Source: Streptomyces mayonensis (GTDB taxonomy: Bacteria > Actinomycetota > Actinomycetes > Streptomycetales > Streptomycetaceae). From it: 43,070 bases of DNA. The stretch's first letter is position 1. Every line of letters begins with the position of its first letter. The stretch covers positions 1 through 43,070 of the forward strand of contig NZ_JACBYP010000069.1 of NCBI RefSeq assembly GCF_018982965.1. Direction: 5' to 3'. This document shows positions 7,393 to 15,979 of this stretch, in pieces. The notes beneath the pieces were generated by a model, which ran no database searches, was not told the origin of the DNA, and saw nothing but the letters and a program-made list of their open reading frames with translations. The position numbers and the translations under genes are program-made.

Positions 7393-10300
7393 TCAGCCCG
7401 CCAGGCAGGACGCTCCGAGCAGGACCTTGAGGTCGCCGAAGAGGGCGGGGTCCGGCTTCACCCGGTGCCGGTCCAGGCGCAGCACCGTCGTCTTCGTCGG
7501 CCCCTGGAGCTTGATCCGCACCTCGCTGTCGCCCCGGTGGTGGGTGAGGATCTCGCCGAGGCGGCTGACCATCGGCGGGGTGACGCGGGTGGCCGGGATG
7601 GTGAGGACCACGGGGGCGTTGGTGCCCGCGTTGGACAGGTCGGGGATCATCAGCTCCATCGCGACCAGCCGGGGCACGTCCTCGCGCTTGTCGAGCCGCC
7701 CCTTGACGAACACCACCGCGTCCTCGACCAGTTGGGTGGAGACCAGCTGGTAGGTCGCCGGGAAGAACATGCACTCCAGGGAGCCGGCCAGGTCCTCCAC
7801 GGTGGCGATGGCCCAGGCGTTGCCCTGCTTGGTCATCTTGCGCTGCAGACCCGAGATGATGCCGCCGATGGTGACGACCGCGCCGTCGCCGAAGTCGCCG
7901 CCGGTGAGCTGGGAGATACCGGCGTCGGCCTTGTCGGACAGCACGTGCTCCAGGCCGAAGAGCGGGTGGTCGGAGACGTAGAGGCCGAGCATCTCCCGCT
8001 CCTGGGCGAGGAGATAGGTCTTGTCCCACTCGTCCTCGCCGAAGACCACGTCGAGTCCGAAGCCGGGTTCGTCGCTCTGCTCGTCGCCCATGCCGCCGAA
8101 GAGGTCGAACTGCCCCTCGGCCTCCTTGCGCTTGACCGCGACCACGTTGTCGATCATCGGTTCGTACTGCGCGGTGAGGCCCTTGCGGGTGTGGCCCATC
8201 TCGTCGAAGGCGCCGGCCTTGATCAGCGACTCCGTCGTGCGCTTGTTGCAGACGACCGCCTCCACCTTGTCCAGGTAGTCGGGGAAGGAGGCGTACTTCC
8301 CCTTGGCCTTGCGGCACCTGATGATCGACTCGACCACGTTGGTGCCGACGTTGCGCACGGCGGAGAGGCCGAAGAGGATCACGTCGTCGCCCTGCGCGGC
8401 GAAGTTCGACATGGACTCGTTGACGTTGGGCGGCAGCACCTTGATGCCCATGCGCCGGCACTCGTTGAGGTAGACGGCCGACTTGTCCTTGTCGTCCTTG
8501 ACCGAGGTGAGCAGGGCGGCCATGTACTCGGCCGGGTAGTTCGCCTTGAGGTACGCCGTCCAGTACGACACCAGTCCGTACGCGGCCGAGTGCGCCTTGT
8601 TGAACGCGTAGCCGGCGAACGGGACCAGCACGTCCCACAGGGCCTGGATGGCCTCGTCGCTGTAGCCGTTCTTCCGGGCGCCGGCCTGGAAGATGACGAA
8701 GTTCTTCTCCAGTTCCTCGGGCTTCTTCTTGCCCATCACGCGGCGCAGGATGTCGGCCTCGCCGAGCGAGTAGCCCGCGATGATCTGGGCGGCCTTCTGC
8801 ACCTGCTCCTGGTAGACGATCAGGCCGTAGGTGACGGACAGGACCTCCTCCAGGGGCTCCGCCAGGTCCTTGTGGATCGGCGTGATCTCCTGGAGGCCGT
8901 TCTTGCGCAGCGCGTAGTTGGTGTGCGAGTCCATGCCCATGGGGCCGGGACGGTAGAGCGCGGAGACGGCGGAGATGTCCTCGAAGTTGTCGGGCTTCAT
9001 CAGCCGCAGCAGGGAGCGCATCGGTCCGCCGTCGAACTGGAAGACGCCGAGCGTGTCGCCGCGCTGGAGCAGGTCGAAGGTCTTGGCGTCGTCCAGCGGC
9101 AGGGACAGCAGGTCGAGGTCGGTGCCCTTGTTGGACTTCACCATCTTGACGGCGTCGTCCATGATCGTCAGGTTGCGCAGGCCGAGGAAGTCCATCTTCA
9201 GCAGGCCGAGCGACTCGCACTGCGGGTAGTCCCACTGCGTGATGGTGACGTTGTCCGTGTGGCGCACCCAGACCGGGGCATGGTCGACGATGGGCTCGCT
9301 GGACATGATCACGCCGGCCGCGTGCACGCCCATCTGCCGCACCAGGCCCTCGACGCCCTTGGCGGTGTCGATGACCTTCTTGACGTCCGGCTCGTTCTCG
9401 TACATCCCGCGGATCTCGCCGGCCTCGCTGTAACGCGGGTGCTCCGGGTCGGTGATGCCGCTGAGGTCGATGCCCTTGCCGAGGACGTCGGCCGGCATCG
9501 CCTTGGTGAGCCGGTCGCCCATCGCGTACGGGTAGCCCAGCACCCGCGCGGAGTCCTTGATGGCGTTCTTCGCCTTGATCTTGCCGTACGTGCCGATCAT
9601 GGCGACCTTGTCGGCGCCGTACTTCTCGGTCACGTACCGGATCACCTCGACGCGCCTGCGCTCGTCGAAGTCGATGTCGACGTCGGGCATGGAGACGCGC
9701 TCGGGGTTGAGGAACCGCTCGAAGATCAGGCCGTGCGGGATGGGGTCGAGGTCGGTGATGCCCATCGCGTAGGCGACGATCGAGCCGGCCGCGGAGCCTC
9801 GGCCGGGGCCGACGGCGATGCCCTGGTTCTTGGCCCACATGATGAAGTCGGCGACGACGAGGAAGTACCCCGGGAACCCCATCTGGATGATGACGTCCAT
9901 CTCGTACTCGGCCTGCTTCTGGCGGTCCTCGGGGACCTGGCCCGAGAAGCGGCGCTCCATGCCGCGGCGGACCTCCTCCTGGAACCAGGTGACCTCGGTG
10001 AAGCCCTCCGGGATGTCGAACTTCGGCATCAGGTCGCGCTTCTCGAACATGCCGGTGGTGTCGACCATCTCGGCGACCAGGCGGGTGTTGGCGCAGCCCT
10101 CCTGCCAGGCGTCGGAGGAGTCGACGGCGTACATCTCGTCCGTCGACTTCAGGTAGTACCCCGTGCCGTCGAAGCGGAAGCGGTCCGGGTCGGAGAGGTT
10201 CTTGCCGGTCTGGATGCACAGCAGCGCGTCGTGGGCGGTGGCCTCGTGCGCGTACGTGTAGTGCGAGTCGTTGGTGACCAGCGGCGGGATGCCGAGCTTC

Positions 10301-10932
10301 TTGCCGATCCGCAGCAGGTCCTCGCGCACCCGGTGCTCGATGTCGATGCCGTGGTCCATCAGCTCCAGGAAGTACCGGTCCTTGCCGAAGATGTCCTGGT
10401 AGTCGGCGGCCGCCTGCAGGGCCTCGTCGAAGTGGCCGAGGCGCAGCCGGGTCTGGACCTCGCCGGAGGGGCAGCCGGTGGAGGCGACGATCCCCTCCGA
10501 CCACTGGGAGATGGTCTCCTTGTCCATCCGCGGCCACTTCTGCAGCCAGCCCTCGGCGTAGGCGTCCGAGGAGAGGCGGAAGAGGTTGTGCAGACCGGTG
10601 CTGTTCGTCGCCCACATCGTCTTGTGGGTGTAACCGCCCGAACCCGAGACGTCGTCCCGCTTCTGGTGCGGCTGGCCCCACCGGATCTTGCGCTTGTTGC
10701 GCCGGGACTCGGGTGCGACGTACGCCTCGATGCCGATGATCGGGGTGACTCCGGCCTTCTGCGCGGAGTGGAAGAAGTCGTACGCCCCGTGCAGGTTGCC
10801 GTGGTCGGACATGGCGATGTGCGACATGCCCATCTCGTTGCAGGCGTTGAACATGTCCTTGAGCCGCGCGGCGCCGTCCAGCATGGAGTACTGGGTGTGG
10901 ACGTGCAGGTGCGTGAACGGCGGCTTGGACAC
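7393..10932 (-). CDS. dnaE: DNA polymerase III alpha subunit
   Basis: 1179 residues, the length of actinobacterial DnaE1. Start: GTG 10932, with GAGGAGG six bases upstream; the frame continues open upstream but not as real protein. The N-terminal PHP domain opens with HLHVHTQYS (His8, His10, His12), the metal-site pattern that gives actinobacterial DnaE1 its own proofreading activity. The palm carries PDVDIDFDE near residue 420, holding catalytic aspartates. A QFDLFGG motif near residue 942 matches the internal sliding-clamp binding motif, and an OB-fold (GGIISGLQRKM) lies near 1024. It is the main replicative polymerase of the cell. It ends in the shared hairpin at 7282-7317 and diverges from the DUF2252 gene. 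Confidence 0.98.
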   Translation of the reverse strand: MSKPPFTHLHVHTQYSMLDGAARLKDMFNACNEMGMSHIAMSDHGNLHGAYDFFHSAQKAGVTPIIGIEAYVAPESRRNKRKIRWGQPHQKRDDVSGSGGYTHKTMWATNSTGLHNLFRLSSDAYAEGWLQKWPRMDKETISQWSEGIVASTGCPSGEVQTRLRLGHFDEALQAAADYQDIFGKDRYFLELMDHGIDIEHRVREDLLRIGKKLGIPPLVTNDSHYTYAHEATAHDALLCIQTGKNLSDPDRFRFDGTGYYLKSTDEMYAVDSSDAWQEGCANTRLVAEMVDTTGMFEKRDLMPKFDIPEGFTEVTWFQEEVRRGMERRFSGQVPEDRQKQAEYEMDVIIQMGFPGYFLVVADFIMWAKNQGIAVGPGRGSAAGSIVAYAMGITDLDPIPHGLIFERFLNPERVSMPDVDIDFDERRRVEVIRYVTEKYGADKVAMIGTYGKIKAKNAIKDSARVLGYPYAMGDRLTKAMPADVLGKGIDLSGITDPEHPRYSEAGEIRGMYENEPDVKKVIDTAKGVEGLVRQMGVHAAGVIMSSEPIVDHAPVWVRHTDNVTITQWDYPQCESLGLLKMDFLGLRNLTIMDDAVKMVKSNKGTDLDLLSLPLDDAKTFDLLQRGDTLGVFQFDGGPMRSLLRLMKPDNFEDISAVSALYRPGPMGMDSHTNYALRKNGLQEITPIHKDLAEPLEEVLSVTYGLIVYQEQVQKAAQIIAGYSLGEADILRRVMGKKKPEELEKNFVIFQAGARKNGYSDEAIQALWDVLVPFAGYAFNKAHSAAYGLVSYWTAYLKANYPAEYMAALLTSVKDDKDKSAVYLNECRRMGIKVLPPNVNESMSNFAAQGDDVILFGLSAVRNVGTNVVESIIRCRKAKGKYASFPDYLDKVEAVVCNKRTTESLIKAGAFDEMGHTRKGLTAQYEPMIDNVVAVKRKEAEGQFDLFGGMGDEQSDEPGFGLDVVFGEDEWDKTYLLAQEREMLGLYVSDHPLFGLEHVLSDKADAGISQLTGGDFGDGAVVTIGGIISGLQRKMTKQGNAWAIATVEDLAGSLECMFFPATYQLVSTQLVEDAVVFVKGRLDKREDVPRLVAMELMIPDLSNAGTNAPVVLTIPATRVTPPMVSRLGEILTHHRGDSEVRIKLQGPTKTTVLRLDRHRVKPDPALFGDLKVLLGASCLAG

Positions 10933-11005
10933 GTTCGGCCTCCTCGGAGAACTTCGTATGACGGACCAGCGACGGGCTGCGGTCGGTCCGGTGGGTCGGC
11001 GTCGA

Positions 11006-11011
11006 AGTCTA
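11006..11011 (-). promoter_or_regulatory. Possible -10 box of dnaE
   Basis: On the minus strand TAGACT fits the Streptomyces TAGRRT-like -10 pattern. It lies 73 bases before the dnaE GTG. No clean -35 is seen at 16-18 bases upstream. The 213-base divergent gap (10933-11145) must also carry the DUF2252 promoter; CTGACA at 11031-11036 and TACCTT at 11046-ish on the plus strand are weak candidates. Confidence 0.3.
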
Positions 11012-11145
11012 TGCCCCGGGACTGACACACCGAGGCTCCCCACGCGTACCTTCTGGGGCGGGCACTCCCGCACCCCTTCGAACGTTGGCCCGAGTGGAGA
11101 TCCGCTCCATTCTTCGGGCACCATCCGCACCAGGAGGCACCAGGC

Positions 11146-12486
11146 ATGTCGGTCCCGCAGCTCAACGAGGAGCACCGCGGCGAGGAGATCCTCGCCGTCT
11201 TCGACACCGCCTTCGGCCGGCTGCTGGCCGCGGATCCCGCGGCGTTCCGCGTGAAGTTCCGGAAGATGGCGGCCTCGGCCTTCGCGTTCTACCGCGGCAC
11301 CGCCGGTCTCTTCTACCGCGACCTGACCGAGGACCCGGAGTTCAGCGGCCACGAGGGCGGCGCCTACCTGGACGAGCGGACCTCCCGGGTGTGGATCCAC
11401 GGCGATCTCCACGCGGAGAACTTCGGCACGTACATGGACTCCACCGGCCGGCTGATCTTCAACGTCAACGACTTCGACGAGGCCTACGTCGGCCCCTTCA
11501 CCTGGGACCTCAAGCGCTTCGCCGCCTCCGTGGCGCTGATCGGGTACGCGAAGGCGCTCAGCGACGAGCAGATCACCGAGCTGGTGCAGGTGTACGCGGG
11601 CGCGTACCGCGAGCGGATCCACGCCCTGGCCACCGGCGCCAAGAGCGACGAGGTGCCGCCCTTCACGCTGGACACCGCGGAGGGGCCGCTGCTCGGCGCG
11701 CTGCGCGTGGCCCGCTCGCTGACCCGCTTCGGGCTGCTGGACTCGATGACCGAGATCCGTGACTTCGAACGCCGCTTCGCCCCGGGCGGCGGCTCCGTCG
11801 AGCTGGACGCCGCCACGCGCTACAAGGTCCTCGCCGCCTTCGACGGCTACCTGGAGACGCTCCCCGAGTCCTCCCTGGCCCGCCCGGACTCCTACCGCGT
11901 GAAGGACGTCGTCGGCCGCCGCGGCATCGGCATCGGGTCGGCGGGGCTGCCCTCGTACAACATCCTGCTCGAGGGCAACAGCGACGCCCTGGAGAACGAC
12001 GTCGTGATCTACATCAAGCAGGCCCAGACCCCGGCCGTCTCCCAGTACGTCACGGACGCGGCGATCCGGGAGTACTTCCAGCACGAGGGCCACCGCACGG
12101 TGATCTCCCAGCGCGCGCTGCAGGCGCACGCCGACCCGTGGCTGGGCTGGACCGAGCTGGACGGCGCGGGCCAGCTGGTCGCCGAGGTCTCGCCGTACGC
12201 GGTCGACCTGGACTGGAGCGACCTCGACGACCCGGAGGAGATCGCCGAGGTGGTCGCCGACCTGGGCCGGGCCACCGCCACGATGCACGGGGCGGCCGAC
12301 GACCAGTCCGGGGAGTCCCTGGTGCCGTTCTCCACCGAGCGGGCCATCGACGCGGCCATCGCGGCCGACGAGGAGGGCTTCGCGCCGCTGCTCGTCGACT
12401 TCGCGCACCGGTACGGGGCACGCGCGCGTGCCGATCACCAGACCTTCGTCGACCTGTTCCGCAACGGCCGGATCCCCGGCCTGTGA
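11146..12486 (+). CDS. DUF2252 family protein, kinase-like fold
   Basis: 446 residues, ATG 11146 with AGGAGG about ten bases upstream. The central region has the signatures of DUF2252: IHGDLHAENFG at residues 84-94 and NVNDFDE at 106-112. These resemble the catalytic loop and metal-binding Asp of aminoglycoside-phosphotransferase-type kinases (HGDxHxxN and DFDE). Later motifs include RRGIGIGSAGLPSYNILLEG and an IKQAQ segment, both typical of the family. It has no membrane segment. The natural substrate of DUF2252 proteins is unknown; a small-molecule or protein kinase activity is inference from the motifs. It is transcribed away from dnaE and followed by a hairpin. Confidence 0.9.
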   Translation: MSVPQLNEEHRGEEILAVFDTAFGRLLAADPAAFRVKFRKMAASAFAFYRGTAGLFYRDLTEDPEFSGHEGGAYLDERTSRVWIHGDLHAENFGTYMDSTGRLIFNVNDFDEAYVGPFTWDLKRFAASVALIGYAKALSDEQITELVQVYAGAYRERIHALATGAKSDEVPPFTLDTAEGPLLGALRVARSLTRFGLLDSMTEIRDFERRFAPGGGSVELDAATRYKVLAAFDGYLETLPESSLARPDSYRVKDVVGRRGIGIGSAGLPSYNILLEGNSDALENDVVIYIKQAQTPAVSQYVTDAAIREYFQHEGHRTVISQRALQAHADPWLGWTELDGAGQLVAEVSPYAVDLDWSDLDDPEEIAEVVADLGRATATMHGAADDQSGESLVPFSTERAIDAAIAADEEGFAPLLVDFAHRYGARARADHQTFVDLFRNGRIPGL

Positions 12487-12500
12487 GCAGCCGGAGCGCG

Positions 12501-12521
12501 CCGGCCGGGACCACCGGCCGG
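12501..12521 (+). terminator. Hairpin after the DUF2252 gene
   Basis: CCGGCCGG at 12501-12508 pairs with CCGGCCGG at 12514-12521 around a 5-base loop, 14 bases after the stop codon. It is a probable transcription terminator without a T-run. Confidence 0.5.
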
Positions 12522-12568
12522 AAAGCGCCGCCCGGGCCGACGGTCGGCATTCTCACAGGAACTCTTTA

Positions 12569-12588
12569 GGGGTCTCCTACCGGACCCC
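12569..12588 (+). promoter_or_regulatory. Hairpin just before the membrane-protein gene
   Basis: GGGGTC (12569-12574) and GACCCC (12583-12588) can form a six-base-pair stem that ends directly before GTG 12589 and 21 bases before ATG 12610. If transcribed it could affect initiation on this gene; it could also simply be part of the upstream gene's end. Confidence 0.3.
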
Positions 12589-12609
12589 GTGACACACTCT
12601 TCTACTGCT

Positions 12610-13320
12610 ATGGACATATCCGGAACCCCGCTCAGAGCCGTACGCGCGGCGCTGTTCACGGCACTCGTCGTGACGCTCAGCACCGCGTCGCACGTGCTGC
12701 TGTCCGGGGTTCCGCTGCCGCTGCCCACGGTCGCCGCCGTCGCCGCCGCCGTGTTCCTGCTCGCGTACGCCCTGGCCGGGCGGCGCGAGCGGGGCTTCGG
12801 GCGGATCGCCGCCCTGCTGATCCCGCTGGAGCTGGCCGCCGACACGGTCTTCACCACCGGACAACACGTCTGCTACGGCCGGGCGGGCGGCCCGGTCGCG
12901 GGCCCGCTGCGCTCGGTCGGTTTCGACGTGCTGTGCGGCGACGGCACCGGCGTCCACGCCGGGGTCACCGCGCCGCTGACCCGGGTCACCGGCGCCGAGA
13001 CCGACCGGATGGCGTCCGTGCTGGCCCAGGCCGCCCCCGGCACCGCCTGGCTGCTGCTGGGCGCGCACGTCGGGGTCGGGCTGCTCGCGGCGGCCTGGCT
13101 GCGGCGCGGCGAGCGCGCGCTGGCCCAGCTGCTCGGCGCGGTGGCTGCGACCACCTTCCGGCCGCTGCTGCTGGCCGTCGCGGCGGTGGGCGTGCGCCGG
13201 GCGCCCGCGGTCCGCCGCCCGGCGCCGCCGGCGCGCCGCACCGCCGGCGCCCGCGAGCGGATCCTCACGCACTCCCTGGGACGGCGCGGGCCGCCGTGCC
13301 CGGTGGCCGCGCCCGTGTGA
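12610..13320 (+). CDS. Hypothetical membrane protein
   Basis: 236 residues from ATG 12610 (243 if the upstream GTG 12589 is used; neither has a good ribosome binding site). Hydrophobic stretches at about residues 10-30, 35-53, 64-78 and 143-165, plus one near 180-195, suggest four or five membrane helices. The C-terminal 50 residues are Arg/Pro-rich, presumably cytosolic, and contain a GPPC sequence near the end. Two further cysteines lie in a loop between the third and fourth helices (QHVCYGR and DVLCGDG). I do not recognise the family. It lies 88 bases before the DsbA-like gene; the loop cysteines make a redox partnership possible but unproven. Confidence 0.75.
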   Translation: MDISGTPLRAVRAALFTALVVTLSTASHVLLSGVPLPLPTVAAVAAAVFLLAYALAGRRERGFGRIAALLIPLELAADTVFTTGQHVCYGRAGGPVAGPLRSVGFDVLCGDGTGVHAGVTAPLTRVTGAETDRMASVLAQAAPGTAWLLLGAHVGVGLLAAAWLRRGERALAQLLGAVAATTFRPLLLAVAAVGVRRAPAVRRPAPPARRTAGARERILTHSLGRRGPPCPVAAPV

Positions 13321-13408
13321 CCCGTCGCACGAGCACCACCGAGCACCGCAGTCCCCCGTACGCGTATCCGCACACACCCGTGTGCGCGTCCCCGGAGAGA
13401 TCACCATC

Positions 13409-14209
13409 ATGAGCAAGCGGAACAGCCAGGCAGCGAAGACGGCCGCCCGTGAGCGCCTGCGCCAGGAGCGCGAGCGCCAGGCCAAGCGCGACAAGGTCAA
13501 GCGGCAGGCGATCGTCGCCGTCTCGATCGTCGGTGTACTGGCGATAGCCGGCGGCATCAGCTACGCCGTCGTGCAGGGCAACCAGCCCTCGAAGTGGGAG
13601 AAGGCCGCCGACGCCAAGGTGGTGGCCCCGGCCAACACCTCCGGCAAGGACGGCACCACGGTCGTCGTCGGCGAGTCCAAGACCGACAACACCGTCCACC
13701 TGTACGAGGACCCGCGGTGCCCGGCCTGTGCGTCCTTCGAGCAGAACATCGGCGAGACCGTCAACAAGGGCATGGAGGACGGCGACTACAAGCTCTCCTT
13801 CACCATCGGCACGTTCCTCGACGGGAACCTGAGCGGCGAGGGTTCGAAGAACGCGCTCAGCGCCCTCGGGGCCGCGCTGAACGTCGGCCCCGAGGCGTTC
13901 CTCGACTACAAGACGGCGCTGTTCTCGGCCGAGTACCACCCCGAGGAGTCGAGCGACGAGTTCGCCAAGGACGACTACCTGATCAAGGTGGCGAACACGG
14001 TGGACGCCCTGAAGAACAACAAGAAGTTCCAGGACGCCGTGGAGAAGGGCACCTACGACGCCTGGGCGATGCGGATGAGCAAGTCCTTCGACACCGCCGA
14101 GGGCGTCCAGTCCACCCCGACCATCAAGATCAACGACAAGGTGATCGAGAACCCCAGCTCGGTCGACCAGTGGCAGAAGGCGCTCAAGGACGCGGGCGTC
14201 GGCAAGTGA
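13409..14209 (+). CDS. Membrane-anchored DsbA-family thiol:disulfide protein
   Basis: 266 residues from ATG 13409, with GGAGA eight to nine bases upstream; an in-frame GTG at 13382 is less likely. A highly basic N-terminus (residues 1-33) is followed by one membrane helix (about 33-55), so the protein is a type II anchored protein with its catalytic domain outside. The thioredoxin-like domain has HLYEDPRCPACASFE with the CxxC pair Cys104/Cys107, and a later STPTIKI segment supplying the cis-proline. The family (DsbA-like thioredoxin_4) forms or shuffles disulfides in exported proteins. A terminator follows immediately. The neighbouring phosphatase is exported, but coupling between them is speculation. 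Confidence 0.93.
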   Translation: MSKRNSQAAKTAARERLRQERERQAKRDKVKRQAIVAVSIVGVLAIAGGISYAVVQGNQPSKWEKAADAKVVAPANTSGKDGTTVVVGESKTDNTVHLYEDPRCPACASFEQNIGETVNKGMEDGDYKLSFTIGTFLDGNLSGEGSKNALSALGAALNVGPEAFLDYKTALFSAEYHPEESSDEFAKDDYLIKVANTVDALKNNKKFQDAVEKGTYDAWAMRMSKSFDTAEGVQSTPTIKINDKVIENPSSVDQWQKALKDAGVGK

Positions 14210-14228
14210 CCCGGTGACCCGCGGCTGA

Positions 14229-14262
14229 CGAGTGGGCGAACTTCCCGGGGTTCGCCCACTCG
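14229..14262 (+). terminator. Terminator after the DsbA-like gene
   Basis: A perfect 12-bp stem: CGAGTGGGCGAA (14229-14240) pairs with TTCGCCCACTCG (14251-14262) around a 10-base loop, 20 bases after the stop codon. It separates this gene from phoD. Confidence 0.75.
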
Positions 14263-14270
14263 CGCGCGTA

Positions 14271-14290
14271 CCGATCAGTAATCTGATCGG
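14271..14290 (+). promoter_or_regulatory. Palindrome over the likely phoD -10; probable operator
   Basis: CCGATCAG (14271-14278) and CTGATCGG (14283-14290) form a perfect 8-bp inverted repeat around TAAT. The centre contains TAATCT (14279-14284), which fits a TANNNT -10 box, and the phoD GTG starts eight bases later with no Shine-Dalgarno. This suggests a leaderless transcript starting at or near the GTG, with a dimeric regulator site directly on the promoter. No good -35 is seen. It could alternatively be a small hairpin. Confidence 0.5.
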
Positions 14291-14292
14291 CC

Positions 14293-15975
14293 GTGACCAG
14301 TCGAGACAGAGCGTCCGAGAACCCCGGCAACCCCGGCAACTGCGCGAACGTCCGGGCCCCGAGCCGCCGTACGGTCGTCAGGGCCGCGGCGGCCGGCGCC
14401 GTCCTGACCGCCCCGCTCGCCGCCGCGGTGCCCGCGGGTGCCGCCGGCGCCGCCCCGGCCTTCCTGCACGGCGTGGCCTCCGGCGACCCCCTGCCCGACG
14501 GGGTCCTGCTGTGGACCCGGGTGACGCCGGCGCCCGAGGCCGTGCCGGGCTCGGGCAGGGGTCCGGACACCGAGGTGGGCTGGGTCGTCGCCACGGACCG
14601 GGCCCTGACCGACATCGTGGCCAAGGGGTCCGTCACGGCGACGGCGGCCTCCGACCACACCGTCAAGGCGGACGTCCGCGGTCTCGCGCCCGCCACGGAC
14701 TACTGGTTCGGCTTCTTCGCCGGCCCCACCGACTCCCCCGTGGCCCGCACCCGCACCGCACCCGCCCACGACGCCGCCGTCCGGGGCCTGCGCTTCGGCG
14801 TGGTCTCCTGCGCCAACTGGGAGGCCGGGTACTTCTCCCCGTACCGCCACCTCGCGGCCCGCGGCGACCTGGACGCCTGGCTGCACCTGGGCGACTACCT
14901 CTACGAGTACGGCACCGGCGAGTACGGCAACCGCGACACCGTCGTACGGCAGCACGCCCCGGCCCACGAGGTCCTCACCCTGGCCGACTACCGGATCCGG
15001 CACGGGCAGTACAAGACCGACCCCGACCTGCAGAGGCTGCACGCCGCGGCGCCGGTCGTGGCGATCTGGGACGACCACGAGATCGCCGACGACACCTGGT
15101 CGGGCGGCGCCGGGAACCACACCGAGGGCGCCGAGGGCACCTGGGCGGCCCGGCAGGCGGCCGCCAAGCAGGCCTACTTCGAGTGGATGCCGGTGCGCCC
15201 GGCGATCGCCGGCACCACCTACCGGCGGCTGCGCTTCGGCCGGCTCGCCGACCTCTCGCTGCTCGACCTGCGCTCGTTCCGCTCGCAGCAGGCGGCGCTC
15301 GGCGACGGCGCCGTCGACGACCCGGACCGCACCCTCACCGGCCGCGCCCAGCTGGACTGGCTCAAGTCCGGACTCACGTCGTCCGACGCCACCTGGCGGC
15401 TGGTCGGAAACCCGGTGATGATCTCACCGTTCGCGATCGGCTCGCTGCCCGCCTCGCTGCTCGGGCCGCTCGCCGAGCTGCTGGGGCTGCCGAAGGAGGG
15501 CCTCGCCCTCAACACCGACCAGTGGGACGGCTACACCGACGACCGCCGCGAGCTGCTGGCCCACCTGCGCACGCACGCGATCCGCAACACCGTCTTCCTG
15601 ACCGGCGACATCCACATGGCCTGGGCCAACGACGTGCCCCATGACGCGGGCACGTATCCGCTGTCCGCGTCGGCGGCCACGGAGTTCGTCGTCACCTCGG
15701 TCAGCTCCGACAACCTCGACGACATCCTGAAGGTCCGCGAGGGCACCGTCTCGGCGGTCGCGGCGCCGGTGATCCGGACCGCGAACCGGCACGTCCACTG
15801 GGTCGACACCGACCGGCACGGGTACGGCGTGCTCGACGTCACCGCCGAGCGGGCGCAGATGGACTACTACACCGTCTCCGACCGCGCCGACCCGGACGCC
15901 ACCTCCGCCTGGGCCCGCTCCTACCGCACGCGCAGCGGCACCCGGCGCGTGGAGCGCGTCCACACGCCCGTCTGA
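14293..15975 (+). CDS. phoD: Alkaline phosphatase D family metallophosphoesterase, Tat-exported
   Basis: 560 residues, GTG start two bases after a palindrome and probably leaderless. The N-terminus is a twin-arginine signal: SRRTVV at residues 24-29, a hydrophobic Ala-rich stretch, and a likely cleavage site after an AGA/AAPA region near 50-56. A PhoD N-terminal beta domain follows, then the metallophosphatase core with VVSCANWEAGYFSPYRHLA, HLGDYLYEYG, WDDHEIADD and FLTGDIHMAW, which supply metal ligands. The family hydrolyses phosphate mono- and diesters outside the cell, with Ca2+ and Fe3+ in known members. It usually responds to phosphate limitation, but I see no obvious PHO box. Its stop is only four bases from the convergent hydrolase gene. 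Confidence 0.93.
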   Translation: MTSRDRASENPGNPGNCANVRAPSRRTVVRAAAAGAVLTAPLAAAVPAGAAGAAPAFLHGVASGDPLPDGVLLWTRVTPAPEAVPGSGRGPDTEVGWVVATDRALTDIVAKGSVTATAASDHTVKADVRGLAPATDYWFGFFAGPTDSPVARTRTAPAHDAAVRGLRFGVVSCANWEAGYFSPYRHLAARGDLDAWLHLGDYLYEYGTGEYGNRDTVVRQHAPAHEVLTLADYRIRHGQYKTDPDLQRLHAAAPVVAIWDDHEIADDTWSGGAGNHTEGAEGTWAARQAAAKQAYFEWMPVRPAIAGTTYRRLRFGRLADLSLLDLRSFRSQQAALGDGAVDDPDRTLTGRAQLDWLKSGLTSSDATWRLVGNPVMISPFAIGSLPASLLGPLAELLGLPKEGLALNTDQWDGYTDDRRELLAHLRTHAIRNTVFLTGDIHMAWANDVPHDAGTYPLSASAATEFVVTSVSSDNLDDILKVREGTVSAVAAPVIRTANRHVHWVDTDRHGYGVLDVTAERAQMDYYTVSDRADPDATSAWARSYRTRSGTRRVERVHTPV

Positions 15976-15979
15976 GGGC

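Noticed and set aside
6980..10681. 1233-codon open frame on the minus strand overlapping dnaE in another phase
   Set aside because: Shadow frame of the high-GC dnaE gene; the translation is Arg/Gly/Pro-rich without any domain.
7297..11025. 1242-codon open frame on the plus strand opposite dnaE
   Set aside because: Antisense shadow: low-complexity Val/Leu/Gly/His composition typical of GC-rich reverse frames.
10933..12438. A 502-codon N-terminal extension of dnaE open on the minus strand
   Set aside because: It runs antisense to the DUF2252 gene, has no DnaE similarity, and GTG 10932 has an ideal ribosome binding site and gives the normal DnaE1 length.
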